Numbered from the stretch's first letter, positions 45,903 to 55,857 are shown. The stretch is DNA of 64,000 bases from Planctomycetota bacterium (GCA_003388505.1 QQVO01000059.1:62501-126500); one strand, 5' to 3'. A program made the numbers and translations. Notes: generated by a model not told the origin, from the sequence alone.

Positions 45903-46328
45903 TCAGGAGAACCGGGAACTGAGCAACTCGATTTCCTCCACGCCGATCACTTCCCCGGTTCCGATCCCCGGGCACGTCTTCCCGGTCTCCTCCCACGACT
46001 CCCGCGATTCCAGATTCGATCCCCAGAACGGCCAGGTTTGGCACTGCACCGGCCGAACCGGGTAAATCCGGCACTTGCGAGTTCGCGGGTCGAAAAACGT
46101 GCAGTCGCCGTTGGCATACTCATTCAGAGAGACCCGCTTCCCCACCGGCCGGGTATGCAGCAGCCGAACCTCCCCGGTGGAAACGCCCAGATACTCCGCA
46201 ATCTGGGAAATCGCTTCCGCGTCCACCCAGACGTAGCCGGGAGCGCCGGTACAGCAGTTTCCACACTGCGTGCAGGAAAAGCACAGACCCTTCTTATACC
46301 ATCGATCGCCGCGTCGATTATCACTCAT
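45903..46328 (-). CDS. YkgJ-family cysteine cluster protein
   Basis: A 141-residue protein with the signature [20 protein letters not shown] (residues 14-33) and a second Cys group ([20 protein letters not shown] then VQCQTWPFW). It has the metal- or Fe-S-binding Cys pattern of the UPF0153/YkgJ family. Function not established. It is upstream of the HU gene on the same strand but separated by intergenic repeat text. Confidence 0.92.
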   Translation of the reverse strand: MSDNRRGDRWYKKGLCFSCTQCGNCCTGAPGYVWVDAEAISQIAEYLGVSTGEVRLLHTRPVGKRVSLNEYANGDCTFFDPRTRKCRIYPVRPVQCQTWPFWGSNLESRESWEETGKTCPGIGTGEVIGVEEIELLSSRFS

Positions 46329-46706
46329 TCGTCACTGACCTGCATCGCTCACACAAAAGGAGGGCCTCGACCCTCGGTTCCGGGTTCCGCTGGCGGCGCT
46401 CACACGCGGTCGACAGTTCGCAAGGTTGCCGAGAATCCGCTGAGCTGGACTGTAACAGTCAACATGGTCGCTCAAAAGACTCCGATGACAACGGTTGCGC
46501 GGCGGTCGACCGCGGGACATCGGGCCGCAATTCGATCCTCGATTCCACGGAACAGCCTGCACAACCGGATTCATCAAGCAGTTGCGCGCGAATCTGAAGA
46601 GTTGTGCCGCGGCGAGAGAATCCGTCATGGCGAGATCTCACCCCCTCAACCGACCATAGGAGGAGCAAGAACAGGCCGATTCTGCGAGTCCATGGGAGGA
46701 TGGGAC
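46329..46706. other. Intergenic, csrA upstream region
   Basis: About 378 bp, no gene recognised. GGGAGGA about 7 nt before the csrA start is the ribosome site. The spacer contains GAGGGCCTCGACCCTCG near 46363 (short palindrome). Confidence 0.4.
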
Positions 46707-46919
46707 ATGTTGGTTCTCAGCCGTAAGCAAGACGAGAAGATTATTATCGGCGATTCCATCAAGCTGATGGTGATCTCCATCCAGGGCGACAAGGTGCGAC
46801 TGGGCATCGAAGCCCCCAAGCATGTCTCGATCCATCGCGAAGAAGTCTATCAGGCGATTCAGCGCGAGCGAACGGAGCAAGGCGCATCCGACCAGCCGCA
46901 GTCCAACAGCTCCATCTAG
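46707..46919 (+). CDS. csrA: Carbon storage regulator CsrA
   Basis: A 70-residue post-transcriptional regulator that binds GGA in mRNA leaders. [20 protein letters not shown] and [22 protein letters not shown] are family blocks, including the RNA-binding LGIEAP and HREE segments. The upstream frame is open from 46038 but has no family content; the ATG at 46707 has GGGAGGA before it. No flagellar genes lie nearby. Confidence 0.97.
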   Translation: MLVLSRKQDEKIIIGDSIKLMVISIQGDKVRLGIEAPKHVSIHREEVYQAIQRERTEQGASDQPQSNSSI

Positions 46920-47416
46920 CGCATTGCACTCAACGGCAACGGTCTAGGCAGACTGAGTGGCCGCAACGAACAACGCAAACGCGCCTGAATGCCGCAATGA
47001 CCGAGTGCCTTTGGCACAAGTTCTGGTTGTTCTTCGAGTCTCGCACCAATGACGCCCAGCGCGGCCTCCGCCGCAACAACGTAGCCGACTCGCTCCGTCG
47101 AGTCGGATGCCCACGGCGTGGGGTCTGTTGCACGCGCAATCTGCTCACGGCGCGAAGATTTCCACCGTTAGTATTACAGAGTGCACGGAGGGCAGGAGTT
47201 ACAACGGTTTCGCTCCTGTGTTCACGACGACTCCCTGAATTCCTCTCAATCGACCAGTCCGGCGGCAAGCAGGCGTTCATCACACAACCCGATGAAATTC
47301 CTCCGTGTCTCCGCGCCTCCGTGGTGAATAATCCGGACTGGCACAGTTCGCTCTCGCCTGCTGCTCAGGAAAAACCGGCTTCAGCAGTCGACATCCGGAT
47401 TCGCAATGAGGCGCTT
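46920..47416. other. Intergenic between csrA and GNAT gene
   Basis: About 500 bp. It holds a CCGACTCG hairpin at 47085-47106 and a CTCCGTG-type repeat at 47296-47334 (CTCCGTGTCTCCGCGCCTCC). No gene seen. Confidence 0.4.
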
Positions 47417-48385
47417 CTATTCGTTTCGAACGTAAACGATGCCAGTGTCGACCTGTTCGAATCCCGCCGACTGAATCACCTTCCAGGCCGTCTCGTTCTC
47501 CTGGGGGGAGTGGATTTCGGCGACGTCGACCAGTTCCTGCTTCAGCCGCCGCATCACGCCGAGTAGGAGCGCCTGCCCGTATCCCTGGCCGCGGAGCGAG
47601 GTCTCCACAGACACATCCACCAGGCCGATCGCTCGTTGCTTCCAGACCGGTTCGTATTGTTCGAGGCCGATCACCGTGACTGCGGCAATCGGCTCCCCTG
47701 CGTTCTTCCGGACCAGGCGGAATCGCAACAGGTCGATTCCCGCCGATTCCCAGCGACCGAAGTGAGTGTACCACCACCAGGTCGGATCCAACGGGCGGGG
47801 CACCACGATCAATTCCGTCTCACGACGAATCGTCGCCAGTCGCAGGTTCATCGGATCGGGCTTCGCGCCCAGTCGCCTCTGAAAAACTCCGTGCTGCGGA
47901 CCGGCCGAGTAGTTCAAACTCTCGAAGAAGGGTCGTGCGTTCGGGTCCGATTCCAGAAACCCGGAGGGCCGCGTCCCGCCGTACAGCCCGAAGAAAAAGG
48001 GATCCCATCCCGGCGCCGGCCCCGCCCTCATCTCCGTCGCGCCGCGGCTGAGCAGGTACTCTTCAGACTTCCGCACCAGCGCGGCGCCGACCCCCAGTCG
48101 ACGAAAATCGGGGTGCACCATCACCGCGCAGATAACGCCTCGCGATCTGTCGAGCCGGGATTGATCGTCGCTGCAGCCGAAGCCGGCGTGAGCGAAACCG
48201 ATCACCCGGCCTCCTTCGCAGGCCAGCGTCAGTCCTTCGGGATCGAAGAACTGCTGGGAGAATATGAAGAGTTCGAGAGCCTCTGTACCGCCCGGTTGGG
48301 CCGCGCCGCGCCCCAGCCCGCACTCCTGCCACAGCCTCAGGATCTGAGGCGGATCGGTGTTGCGGAAGGTCCGGTACTCGATCAC
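47417..48385 (-). CDS. Tandem GNAT N-acetyltransferase
   Basis: A 322-residue protein with two GNAT folds. Domain 1 (about 1-165) has VMVHPDFRRLGVGAALVRKSEEYL for acetyl-CoA binding. Domain 2 (about 170-322) has VDVSVETSLRGQGYGQALLLGV and ends AWKVIQSAGFEQVDTGIVY. Both keep the RxxGxG/A type loop. Mycothiol synthase (MshD) is also a tandem GNAT, but there is no other evidence for that role. Substrate unknown. Confidence 0.9.
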   Translation of the reverse strand: MIEYRTFRNTDPPQILRLWQECGLGRGAAQPGGTEALELFIFSQQFFDPEGLTLACEGGRVIGFAHAGFGCSDDQSRLDRSRGVICAVMVHPDFRRLGVGAALVRKSEEYLLSRGATEMRAGPAPGWDPFFFGLYGGTRPSGFLESDPNARPFFESLNYSAGPQHGVFQRRLGAKPDPMNLRLATIRRETELIVVPRPLDPTWWWYTHFGRWESAGIDLLRFRLVRKNAGEPIAAVTVIGLEQYEPVWKQRAIGLVDVSVETSLRGQGYGQALLLGVMRRLKQELVDVAEIHSPQENETAWKVIQSAGFEQVDTGIVYVRNE

Positions 48386-48446
48386 TGAGACTGCTTTTTT
48401 CCAAGCGCCCCCGACGTCTCCACGAGCGCGATCGACCGTCGGATGC

Positions 48447-49409
48447 CTATTTTCTGCCGACGACTCGCCTGACGGCCTCGACGATTCTCTCCGAAGTCAG
48501 TCCGTACTTCTCCAGCAATCCGGCCGGATCGCCGCTTTCGGCATAGACGTCGCCGACATCCACAAATTCCATCGGGACGGGCGCCAATGCCGCCGCCGTC
48601 TGGGCCACCACCGATCCCAGCCCCCCGTGATGCAGGTGTTCCTCGGCGACAACGATCGCCCCCGTCTCCCGGGCGGCCGCGGCCACCGCCGCCTCGTCGA
48701 CTGGTTTGACGGTGTGCATGTCGAGCACGCGCACGTCGTGTCCCTCTTCGGCCAATGTCGCGGCCGCATCCAGGGCGCCCGCCACCATCAATCCGTTCGC
48801 GATGATCGTCGCGTGTCCGCCATCGCGTAGAGTGATCGCCTTGCCCAGTTCGAACTCGATCCCGTCTGTATAGATGTCAGCCACCTTGCCCCGTCCGACT
48901 CGCAGGTAGGTGGGCCCCTGATGCTCGATCACCGCTCGCGTGGCAGCCGCCGTGCAGGCCGCGTCGGACGGCACAACGACAGTCACGCCCGGCAGGGAGC
49001 ACGCCAATGCCACGTCCTCAATCCCCATCTGCGAGGGTCCGTCTTCCCCAATCGAAATCCCCGCATGGGATCCGACGAGTTTCACGTTCATCTCCGGAAA
49101 CGCCACCGACATTCGGATCTGATCGAATGCGTTGTCCAGCAGAAAGCAGGCGAAACTGGCAACCACCGGAATCTTGCCGCACGCGGCCAACCCTCCGGCA
49201 ATGCTCACCATGTTGCTCTCGGCAATCCCTACGTTGAATGCGCGGCCTGGGTGTTCCAGCGCAAACGGCTCCGTGCGCGTCGAGTTTCCAACATCCGCAT
49301 CAACCGTCACAATCTCCGGACGCTTCCCGCCCAGTTCACACAACGTCTCACCGAATGCGTCCCGAGTCGCTTTTCCCAGCGTCAGACCTGCAGTTTCTCC
49401 GAGGTACAT
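48447..49409 (-). CDS. Transketolase C-terminal subunit
   Basis: A 320-residue protein with the pyrimidine-binding and C-terminal domains of transketolase. Features: GKATRDAFGETLCELG, IVTVDADVGNSTRTEPFAL, FNVGIAESNMVSIAGGLAA, FACFLLDNAFDQIRMSVAF. GSHAGISIGEDGPSQMGIED and a transketolase C-domain (DMHTVKPVDEAAVAAAARET) follow. The start at 49409 is preferred over 49472. It is downstream of the N-terminal subunit gene by about 195 bp. Confidence 0.95.
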   Translation of the reverse strand: MYLGETAGLTLGKATRDAFGETLCELGGKRPEIVTVDADVGNSTRTEPFALEHPGRAFNVGIAESNMVSIAGGLAACGKIPVVASFACFLLDNAFDQIRMSVAFPEMNVKLVGSHAGISIGEDGPSQMGIEDVALACSLPGVTVVVPSDAACTAAATRAVIEHQGPTYLRVGRGKVADIYTDGIEFELGKAITLRDGGHATIIANGLMVAGALDAAATLAEEGHDVRVLDMHTVKPVDEAAVAAAARETGAIVVAEEHLHHGGLGSVVAQTAAALAPVPMEFVDVGDVYAESGDPAGLLEKYGLTSERIVEAVRRVVGRK

Positions 49410-49604
49410 AGTCGTCTTTCTGCGAAACAATCCGCCAAAACCCGCCGGCGTTTCGATCGAACAGGCCGGCATCCTGACCTATGAGCTGCGCCGTCGTCGC
49501 GGTCATAGCGCTTTGCAAATCAGTGTTGGTGATCTGTCTCGCGGATTCTCGTCCTCGACAGTCCAAACACCGTTCGACGCGGACACATGGTAGAGCAATT
49601 TGCT

Positions 49605-50441
49605 CTAGCCGGACAGATGAGCCAACGCTTTCTCGGCGAGATCTTCCGGCAACGGCTTGCCGTGAAAATTGAGGTCGCCGGTCGTCTCCAGCACCGGCAG
49701 AATGCCGTAACCTTTCCTGGTGTTTGCGACAATCGCCGTCGGCTGATCCTTGACGTCCCGGGCGGCCCCCAACGCGTCAACGACTTCCTCCATCTGGTTG
49801 CCGTCAATCGTCTGCACATGCCAGCCGAACGAATTGATCTTGCCGGCCAGATCACCCAAGTCCAGCACGTCCTCCGTTGCTCCCGTCTGCTGGTATCCGT
49901 TGCGATCAATGATCGCCGTGAGGTTGCCCAGTTTGTATTTGTCGGCCGCTGCGAACGCCTCCCAGACCTGCCCCTCGCCCGACTCGCCGTCGCCCAGCAT
50001 GACGTAAACGTGATACCCGGCGTTGTCCATCCGGCCTGCCAGCGCATGCCCGATGCCGATCGACAGCCCTTGCCCCAGCGACCCGGTGGAAGCTTCAATC
50101 CCCGGCAGCCGCTTCATGTTGGGATGCCCTTCCCACGGACTGCCCAGCTTCCGCAGCGTCATAATGTCGTCGACCGAAAAGTACCCCGCTTCCGCCATCG
50201 CGGAATAGAGCACCGGGCAGGCGTGCCCTTTGCTCAGGATGAACCGGTCCCGGCCCGGATCCTTCGGATTGGCCGGATCGTATTTCATGAATCCGCCGAA
50301 GTAGAGAGCCGTGACAACGTCTGTCGCGGAGAGACTGCTTGTCGGATGGCCGCTGCCGGCCTCCGTCGTGATCCGGATGATCAGCTTGCGGATCTCGTTG
50401 GCCTTCGCCTTAAGTTCCGCCAGGTTCAATGCTTTTGGCAC
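49605..50441 (-). CDS. Transketolase N-terminal subunit
   Basis: A 278-residue TPP-binding half. IRKLIIRITTEAGSGHPTSS, DRFILSKGHACPVLYSAMAE, TGSLGQGLSIGIGHALAG and MLGDGESGEGQVWEA (GDG..N-type TPP motif) are present. With the gene at 48447 it makes a two-subunit transketolase, a class seen in many bacteria and archaea and linked to sugar-phosphate interconversion. The physiological substrate is uncertain. Confidence 0.95.
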   Translation of the reverse strand: MPKALNLAELKAKANEIRKLIIRITTEAGSGHPTSSLSATDVVTALYFGGFMKYDPANPKDPGRDRFILSKGHACPVLYSAMAEAGYFSVDDIMTLRKLGSPWEGHPNMKRLPGIEASTGSLGQGLSIGIGHALAGRMDNAGYHVYVMLGDGESGEGQVWEAFAAADKYKLGNLTAIIDRNGYQQTGATEDVLDLGDLAGKINSFGWHVQTIDGNQMEEVVDALGAARDVKDQPTAIVANTRKGYGILPVLETTGDLNFHGKPLPEDLAEKALAHLSG

Positions 50442-50649
50442 GTTCGGTCCTTTGAGATGAACGGTCGCTGCGGACGAGAGGGCGCTGGTATGCTAACGGC
50501 GGCGAAAAACAGTCGCAACCAAGGCGATTTTCGTGATCCTGCACGGAGAAATCGCCGTTGCGTGAACAAACCCGATTCATCCGAAGACCGCCGGCCTCAC
50601 GGCGGTCCCTTGAGACGGCCGCAACGTGACGGGCCTTGGAGAAAGACGC

Positions 50650-51057
50650 ATGCCTGACGAGTCTCGGACAGACGCCGAATTGCTCGCCTACCTCGACGAG
50701 ATGCTCCCGGCCGAACGCTCCGCTGAGGTCGAGCGAGAACTGAGAGACTCCCCTTCTCTTCGTCAGCGGGCGTCGCTCCTCGCCCGCCGGCGGGATCAGG
50801 GCGGGCACACCATCGGGGAAATCTGGCGGCGGGAGCGGCTCAGTTGCCTCTCGCGAAGCCAGTTAGGCAGCTACCTGCTCGGAGCTCTCGACAACGCACA
50901 GGCCGACTACGTCGATTTCCACATTCGCACGATCGGCTGCCGCATCTGCGCCGCCAACCTGCAGGATCTGCAGGCTTCGCAACAGGTCGACGGCGCAACT
51001 CGGCAGCGACGCCGCCGGTTCTTTGAGTCGTCCGCCGGCCGGCTCCGATCGCGCTAA
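50650..51057 (+). CDS. Hypothetical protein with anti-sigma-like N-terminus
   Basis: A 135-residue soluble protein. TDAELLAYLDEMLPAERSAE resembles the helical end of anti-sigma/zinc-finger proteins but lacks the HxxxC Cys pair there. A later segment IGCRICAANLQDLQ contains two Cys. Basic C-terminus (RQRRRRFF). No transmembrane helix. A regulatory role is only suggested. It is convergent with the YfcE-like gene. Confidence 0.65.
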   Translation: MPDESRTDAELLAYLDEMLPAERSAEVERELRDSPSLRQRASLLARRRDQGGHTIGEIWRRERLSCLSRSQLGSYLLGALDNAQADYVDFHIRTIGCRICAANLQDLQASQQVDGATRQRRRRFFESSAGRLRSR

Positions 51058-51064
51058 CGGAGAG

Positions 51065-51553
51065 TCACCCTTCGACAATCACGAACCGAACGTCCAGCGA
51101 CCCGAGGTCGACCATCGCGAGCGTATGCGGGACAGCCCGGTAAAGCGCTCCCGGATTCAGCACCACCGTTCGCCCCTCCGTGTGGGTTTCGTGTTCGTGA
51201 GTATGACCGTAACAGACCAGATCATAATTCTGGCTGTCGATGGCTTCCCGAAACGCTCTGTGATCGTCGCTGTGCAAGAGCGCGATCCGTCGGTCTCCCA
51301 GTTCAATCTCGCCGAAGCGGCCATGGCAGAACTGGCCCGCTTCCTCCGCCGCGGCTCGCAGGACGGCCCGGTCGTGATCGACATTCCCGAACACGAAATG
51401 CGTCGGCCAGCCGGCGAACAGCGGGATCACCTCCGGCGACCCGATGTCCCCGCAATGCAGCACCACCTCCGGCTGCTCGTCGACCAATCGCCGGATCGCA
51501 GCCATGGTGTTTCCAACGCGCCCGTGAGTGTCGCTGACAACGGCAATTCGCAT
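51065..51553 (-). CDS. YfcE/MJ0936-type metallophosphodiesterase
   Basis: A 162-residue calcineurin-like phosphodiesterase. VVSDTHGR, VVLHCGDIGSPEV, VFGNVDHD, LLHSDDH and VCYGHTHEHET make the five motifs. The start at 51553 was chosen because it begins with the first strand; the frame is open to 51649. It follows the PQQ-propeller gene by about 15 bp. Confidence 0.93.
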   Translation of the reverse strand: MRIAVVSDTHGRVGNTMAAIRRLVDEQPEVVLHCGDIGSPEVIPLFAGWPTHFVFGNVDHDRAVLRAAAEEAGQFCHGRFGEIELGDRRIALLHSDDHRAFREAIDSQNYDLVCYGHTHEHETHTEGRTVVLNPGALYRAVPHTLAMVDLGSLDVRFVIVEG

Positions 51554-51567
51554 AGCTCGATGGGTTC

Positions 51568-53022
51568 TCAACCACGGAGGTCGTAGCAGACGATCGAGTC
51601 TTTCATCCGCACGACCAGCAAGCCGTCGCTGATCGCCGGCGACGTACACCGCAGCGTCCCGTGACGGCCGACGTGTTTCTGCATCAGCTCTTCTGCCTCC
51701 GCGGAGTTTTCCGCTTCTGCGTCAATTTTCAGGATGCGGCGGAATGTCTCTTCCCCGGCCATCAGGTGGGATTCATCGAAACTCGCCACGTAGAGCGGAT
51801 CGAACTCTTCCGGCGAGGCCCGCAGGCAGGTCAACGTACCATAGGCGTAATAGACCTTCCCGTCGGCCGCGATGGGGGACGAATACTGAGCCTGGCTGAG
51901 ATCGAGATAGTCCGACCAGGCCGCCTCCCCGGTTTCCAGATCAACGCATGCAATTCGCGTCTCGCCCTGAACGTACACGTACCCGTCCACGACGACGGGA
52001 CTGCTCCCTTTGTCCTGGATGCCGCGATACTTCCAGAGTTCTTCCGCTCCGTCGTCACTCAATGCGTAGCAGCGGACTCCGGCGGCCCGGTTGTTTCCAT
52101 AGGTAATCAGCCGGTCGCCGACCACGACCGGGGTGGAGTGTCCCGCGCCCGATTTCACGCTCCATTTCTCACTGCCGTCGACCGGGTCGAAACAGGCCGT
52201 GCGTCCGCCGCGCACGTTCACGATGACGTAGTTCTTCGTCTCACCGGTCCAGAGCACCGGACTCGAATGCGTCCCATGCGTGGCCTCGGCGTCGCCTTCC
52301 CACAAGATGTCGCCGCTCTCCGCTTCGAGACCGAACAGATGGTCCGCCATGACGATCACGTGCTTTCCGTCGACGACGATCGAAGACTGCATGTATTCGT
52401 CACGAAATTCGCCCGGCAGGCGTGACGACCAGGTCTCGTCGCCCGTCTCCGCATCGAAGCATCGCACGAGACGGCCGGCGCCCAGAATGTAAACCTTTCC
52501 GCCCAAAACGGTCGGGGAGCCCGACTGGGGAAACCGGGTGTAGACCGACTCGGACCGGTTGGTCCAGACTTCTTCCCCCGTCTCGGCGTCGAGACAATAC
52601 ACAAACTCACGGTAAGCAAACGCCTTCGCCCGCTCTTCGTCTTCGTCTCTCCGCTTCTTCTCGTACTCCTCGTATTCTTCATCGCTCATTCCGACCCGCT
52701 TGTCGGGCGGAAGCCACGGGAATTCCCGTTCCCCCAGTTCCCGAACCTTCTCTTTGCTGTGGGCGAACAGATACACCTTCCCGTCCGCCACGACCGGCGA
52801 GCCCCAGCCGCCGTCTCCTCCGGACGGAACAGGCCCGCTGACCCACAACGGTTCGAGTCCATCGTCCGGCAACGAAGTGATCAGGTCAGGCGATTGCCGC
52901 GCCACGCCGTCCCGCTGCGACCCCCGCCACTGGTTCCAATCAGAGAACGCGCCGGACGGTCGACTCAAGACGGCGACGGCCAGCACGAGCACCGGCGTGG
53001 AGAGTTTCAGAATCGATTGCAT
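51568..53022 (-). CDS. Exported PQQ-type beta-propeller protein
   Basis: A 484-residue protein. An N-terminal signal peptide (LKLSTPVLVLAVAVLSRPSGAFS) is followed by PQQ-like beta-propeller repeats, each with a Trp-containing strand such as WGSPVVADGKVYLFAH, FVYCLDAETGEEVWTNRS and RIACVDLETGEAAWSDYLDL. The first part starts WNQWRGSQRDGVA as in related exported proteins of this phylum. The start at 53022 gives the signal peptide; the frame is open to 53133. Function unknown. Confidence 0.88.
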   Translation of the reverse strand: MQSILKLSTPVLVLAVAVLSRPSGAFSDWNQWRGSQRDGVARQSPDLITSLPDDGLEPLWVSGPVPSGGDGGWGSPVVADGKVYLFAHSKEKVRELGEREFPWLPPDKRVGMSDEEYEEYEKKRRDEDEERAKAFAYREFVYCLDAETGEEVWTNRSESVYTRFPQSGSPTVLGGKVYILGAGRLVRCFDAETGDETWSSRLPGEFRDEYMQSSIVVDGKHVIVMADHLFGLEAESGDILWEGDAEATHGTHSSPVLWTGETKNYVIVNVRGGRTACFDPVDGSEKWSVKSGAGHSTPVVVGDRLITYGNNRAAGVRCYALSDDGAEELWKYRGIQDKGSSPVVVDGYVYVQGETRIACVDLETGEAAWSDYLDLSQAQYSSPIAADGKVYYAYGTLTCLRASPEEFDPLYVASFDESHLMAGEETFRRILKIDAEAENSAEAEELMQKHVGRHGTLRCTSPAISDGLLVVRMKDSIVCYDLRG

Positions 53023-53125
53023 GTCTCTTCTCAGCGAAGTTTGTGGATGAATGCAGGGGATCACTTCCGCCAGTATAGTCAGGCAGAAATCGGGAACGAC
53101 AGGTACGTTGCCTGCCGTTTTATTT

Positions 53126-54316
53126 TCAATCACCGATCGCCGTGCGCTTCAGGGCGGCCTCTGCGATCGCGGCCGCCAGTGCGGAGACCACTTCGTCCGG
53201 ATGCTGGGCCGTGACGGAGACCCGCAATCGCGCCGTTTCGCGGGGAACGGTCGGCGGACGGATGCAGCCTGTCAGGAACCCCTGTTCCTCCAGCCGCGCC
53301 GCGACCTCGGTGCAGCGCCTGGAATCCCCGAGAATCACCGGAACAATCGGCCCGCGCGATTTCGGAGGCACTTCGATTCCATTGGCCGCCAACTGCGATC
53401 GCAGTTGACCGGATTTCTCTGCCAGGCCTTCGCGCCGCTGTGGCTCATTCTCGATGATGTCCAAAGCGGCGCAAGCGGCCGCGCACATTGCGGGGGTGAG
53501 GGCCGTGGAGAACATCTGCGTGCGGGCGCCGTTCCAAAGCCAATCGATCAAGTCACGGCTGCCGGTGACGAATCCGCCCTGCGCTCCGATCGCCTTGCTG
53601 AGCGTCCCGGTGCGGATCAGGTTCCGGTTCTCCACGCCAAGCTCTTCGGCCGCGCCGCGGCCTGAATGTCCGAAGACGCCTGTGCCGTGCGCTTCGTCGA
53701 CGAGCAGCATGGCGGCGTGCCGCTCCGCTGCGTCGCACAGTTCGGGCAGCGGGGCGAGGTCGCCATCCATGCTGAACACACCGTCGGTCACGATCAGACA
53801 ACGCCGGGCTGTCGCATGTTTGGCCAGTTCGCGATCGAGCCGATCGACGTCGGCATGCGGATAGACGCGGAACCGCGCGCCCGAGAGGCGGCAGCCGTCG
53901 ACGAGACAGGCGTGGCTGAGGCGGTCGCAGAGGACGACGTCGCCCTCGCCGACCAGTGCGCCGATCGTTCCGACGTTGGCGGCGTAGCCGGACGGGAACA
54001 GAATTGCCGCCTCCGCTCCCTCGAACGCGGCCAGTCGCGATTCGAGTCGTTCGTGCCACTCTGTGCGACCGCACACCAGGGCACTGGCTCGGGCACCTGT
54101 TCCGTGTGAACTGCTGCCCGACCGGGCCGCTTCAATCACGCGGGGGTCGTTGGCCAGATTGAGGTAGTCATTACTCGAGAAATCCCAGAGCGTACGGCCG
54201 TCGACTTCACAGCGTCCGCCGCCCAGCGACCGGACCACCCGTTGCCGGCGGCGCAGTCCGGCTGCGTCGAGTGACGACAGTTCATCAGCCAGCCAGTCGA
54301 GCGGGGAGTGGGACAT
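53126..54316 (-). CDS. bioF: 8-amino-7-oxononanoate synthase
   Basis: A 396-residue PLP enzyme of biotin synthesis that joins pimeloyl thioester and alanine. It has VDGRTLWDFSSNDYLNLAND, SSHGTGARASALVCGRTEWHE, ILFPSGYAANVGTIGALVGEGD and VDEAHGTGVFGHSGRGAAEE. The PLP Lys region RTGTLSKAIGAQGGFV follows. ATG at 54316. No other bio genes are nearby; related alpha-oxoamine synthases cannot be excluded completely. Confidence 0.92.
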   Translation of the reverse strand: MSHSPLDWLADELSSLDAAGLRRRQRVVRSLGGGRCEVDGRTLWDFSSNDYLNLANDPRVIEAARSGSSSHGTGARASALVCGRTEWHERLESRLAAFEGAEAAILFPSGYAANVGTIGALVGEGDVVLCDRLSHACLVDGCRLSGARFRVYPHADVDRLDRELAKHATARRCLIVTDGVFSMDGDLAPLPELCDAAERHAAMLLVDEAHGTGVFGHSGRGAAEELGVENRNLIRTGTLSKAIGAQGGFVTGSRDLIDWLWNGARTQMFSTALTPAMCAAACAALDIIENEPQRREGLAEKSGQLRSQLAANGIEVPPKSRGPIVPVILGDSRRCTEVAARLEEQGFLTGCIRPPTVPRETARLRVSVTAQHPDEVVSALAAAIAEAALKRTAIGD

Positions 54317-54433
54317 GAGCGGACACAGGAGGGGAAAGGGGCACAGAAGGAAACGAAGGGAAGGAAGAGTGAGTTCCGCAGGGTCGTGGAACGGAAAACC
54401 GGGTCGCGAATCTGTTCGGTCCTTGTGCGACTA

Positions 54434-54557
54434 ACGTGCAGGACTTTGTTGTCCTGCGCAAATTCATGCGCTGGTCCGTAGCGCACGCTGCGAGCGTGCG
54501 TCAACCGCCTCTGCGATCAGCGGTACGCACGCAAGGCTGCGTGCGCTACGTGGTTGA
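54434..54557. repeat. Dispersed palindromic repeat, family A copy 2
   Basis: Matches 9887-10010. Outer arms GTAGCGCACGC (about 54478) and GCGTGCGCTAC (about 54539) are perfect complements; inner hairpins lie in between. It lies upstream of bioF, paralleling copy 1 upstream of the glycosyltransferase. Confidence 0.85.
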
Positions 54558-54609
54558 GTTGCGGGGTGACGTCATCAGCGGTGGACTCCTATGTCAACGC
54601 GATATTCCT

Positions 54610-54631
54610 CGTTCCCAAACTTCTGTTTGGG
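54610..54631. repeat. Short palindrome, family C copy 3
   Basis: CGTTCCCAAACTTCTGTTTGGG is a variant of the element at 14965 and 41036. The inner stem CCCAAA/TTTGGG is intact. Confidence 0.6.
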
Positions 54632-54678
54632 CACAAGGTTAGGTTGGGTCGGGGGTGTACGAAGCCAGGAGTGGTCGC

Positions 54679-55857
54679 TCATGTCAGGGAGATGTCGTGG
54701 TTGCTGAGGCGTTCGTAGCCGTCGTTGGTGATGAGGTAGTTGTGTTCGATCCGCATCCCGCCGATGCCTGCCTGATAGATGCCCGGTTCGAGTGTGACGA
54801 CGTCGCCGGCGACGAGTTCGTCGTCGCTTTCGGGGACGAGGATTGGCGGTTCGGGGTGAGCGAGACCGATTCCGTGCCCGGCGTGGTGCGGGAGGGGGGG
54901 ATAGCCGGCGTCTTCAAACGGGCGGGAGACGGAGGCGTAGACGTCGCGTGCGGCCGCGCCGGCGGTGAGAACTTCTTCTCCGGCCCGCATGGCGGCCTCG
55001 CAGAGTTCGAACAGCATCACCTGCGGATCGGTGGGCTTGCCGACCGCCAGCGTGTTGGTGAAGTCGCTGCGATAGCCGTCCAGGACGATCGAGTAGTCGA
55101 GGATGAAGAGTTCCCCTGCGGCGAGGACGTGGTCGGTCGGCAGGCCGCCTGCTTTGGGAACTTCGGGGCTCGTGCCGCGGAAGTCGCCGTAGACGAGCGC
55201 GGGCCGGCCGGCCTCCAGCAGGGCGGCTTTCTGCACTTCGCAATAGACTTCGTGTTCGCTGACGCCGGGACGAACGACCTCCCGCAGCCGGGCCTGGCCG
55301 GCGTCTCCGGCCCGCATGCACTGTTTGAGGAGTTCAATCTCGTCGGGTTCCTTGTGGCGGCGGAGTCGGCGGAGGATCGTGCCGAGATCGAGTTCGTCGT
55401 TGCCGTTGTCTTGTGAGTGATCCGCCTCCCTCTCGGCGTACGACTCGCGTTGCACGTCGAGGGCCATCCAGGCGGAGACGGGGAGCCACTCGGCCTCGAT
55501 GAGGCCGGGGCGTTCGCGCAGTTCGTCGGCGATGCGGCGGACGGCGGCGATGAGGGCGTGGTCGCGGTTGCGGACCGAATGCTTGTGGTCGTACCACTCC
55601 TCGACGATTTCGCGGTCGATGTACGGCTCGTGCGCGGCCGAGCGGAGGGCGAAGTTGTCGGCCAGCAGCGTCGCGCGGCCCGACCGTTCGAGGAGCAGCA
55701 GTCCCCGCTCGAAGCCGGAGAAGCTGAGCGGCTCGACCCAGAAGTTCGCCAGGTACTGGACGTGCCGGGGATCGGCGACGAGGACCCAGTCGGCGATTTC
55801 GGGGATCGAGTTCCAGAGACGTTGGCGTCGCGCCAGGCAGCCTTCTTCAGTCAACAT
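54679..55857 (-). CDS. M24 family Xaa-Pro peptidase
   Basis: A 392-residue metallopeptidase. The N-terminal creatinase-like domain (1-160) is followed by the pita-bread domain with metal ligands: ILDYSIVLDGYRSDFTNT (two Asp), HHAGHGIGLAHPE (His), TLEPGIYQAG (Glu) and MRIEHNYLI (Glu). It likely cleaves N-terminal residues before Pro or acts on related amides. Not adjacent to a transporter. Confidence 0.93.
   Translation of the reverse strand: MLTEEGCLARRQRLWNSIPEIADWVLVADPRHVQYLANFWVEPLSFSGFERGLLLLERSGRATLLADNFALRSAAHEPYIDREIVEEWYDHKHSVRNRDHALIAAVRRIADELRERPGLIEAEWLPVSAWMALDVQRESYAEREADHSQDNGNDELDLGTILRRLRRHKEPDEIELLKQCMRAGDAGQARLREVVRPGVSEHEVYCEVQKAALLEAGRPALVYGDFRGTSPEVPKAGGLPTDHVLAAGELFILDYSIVLDGYRSDFTNTLAVGKPTDPQVMLFELCEAAMRAGEEVLTAGAAARDVYASVSRPFEDAGYPPLPHHAGHGIGLAHPEPPILVPESDDELVAGDVVTLEPGIYQAGIGGMRIEHNYLITNDGYERLSNHDISLT

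Noticed and set aside
53088-53127. CAGG...CCTG followed by TTTTATTTT as a plus-strand terminator
   Set aside because: Stem is only 4 bp and no plus-strand gene ends here.
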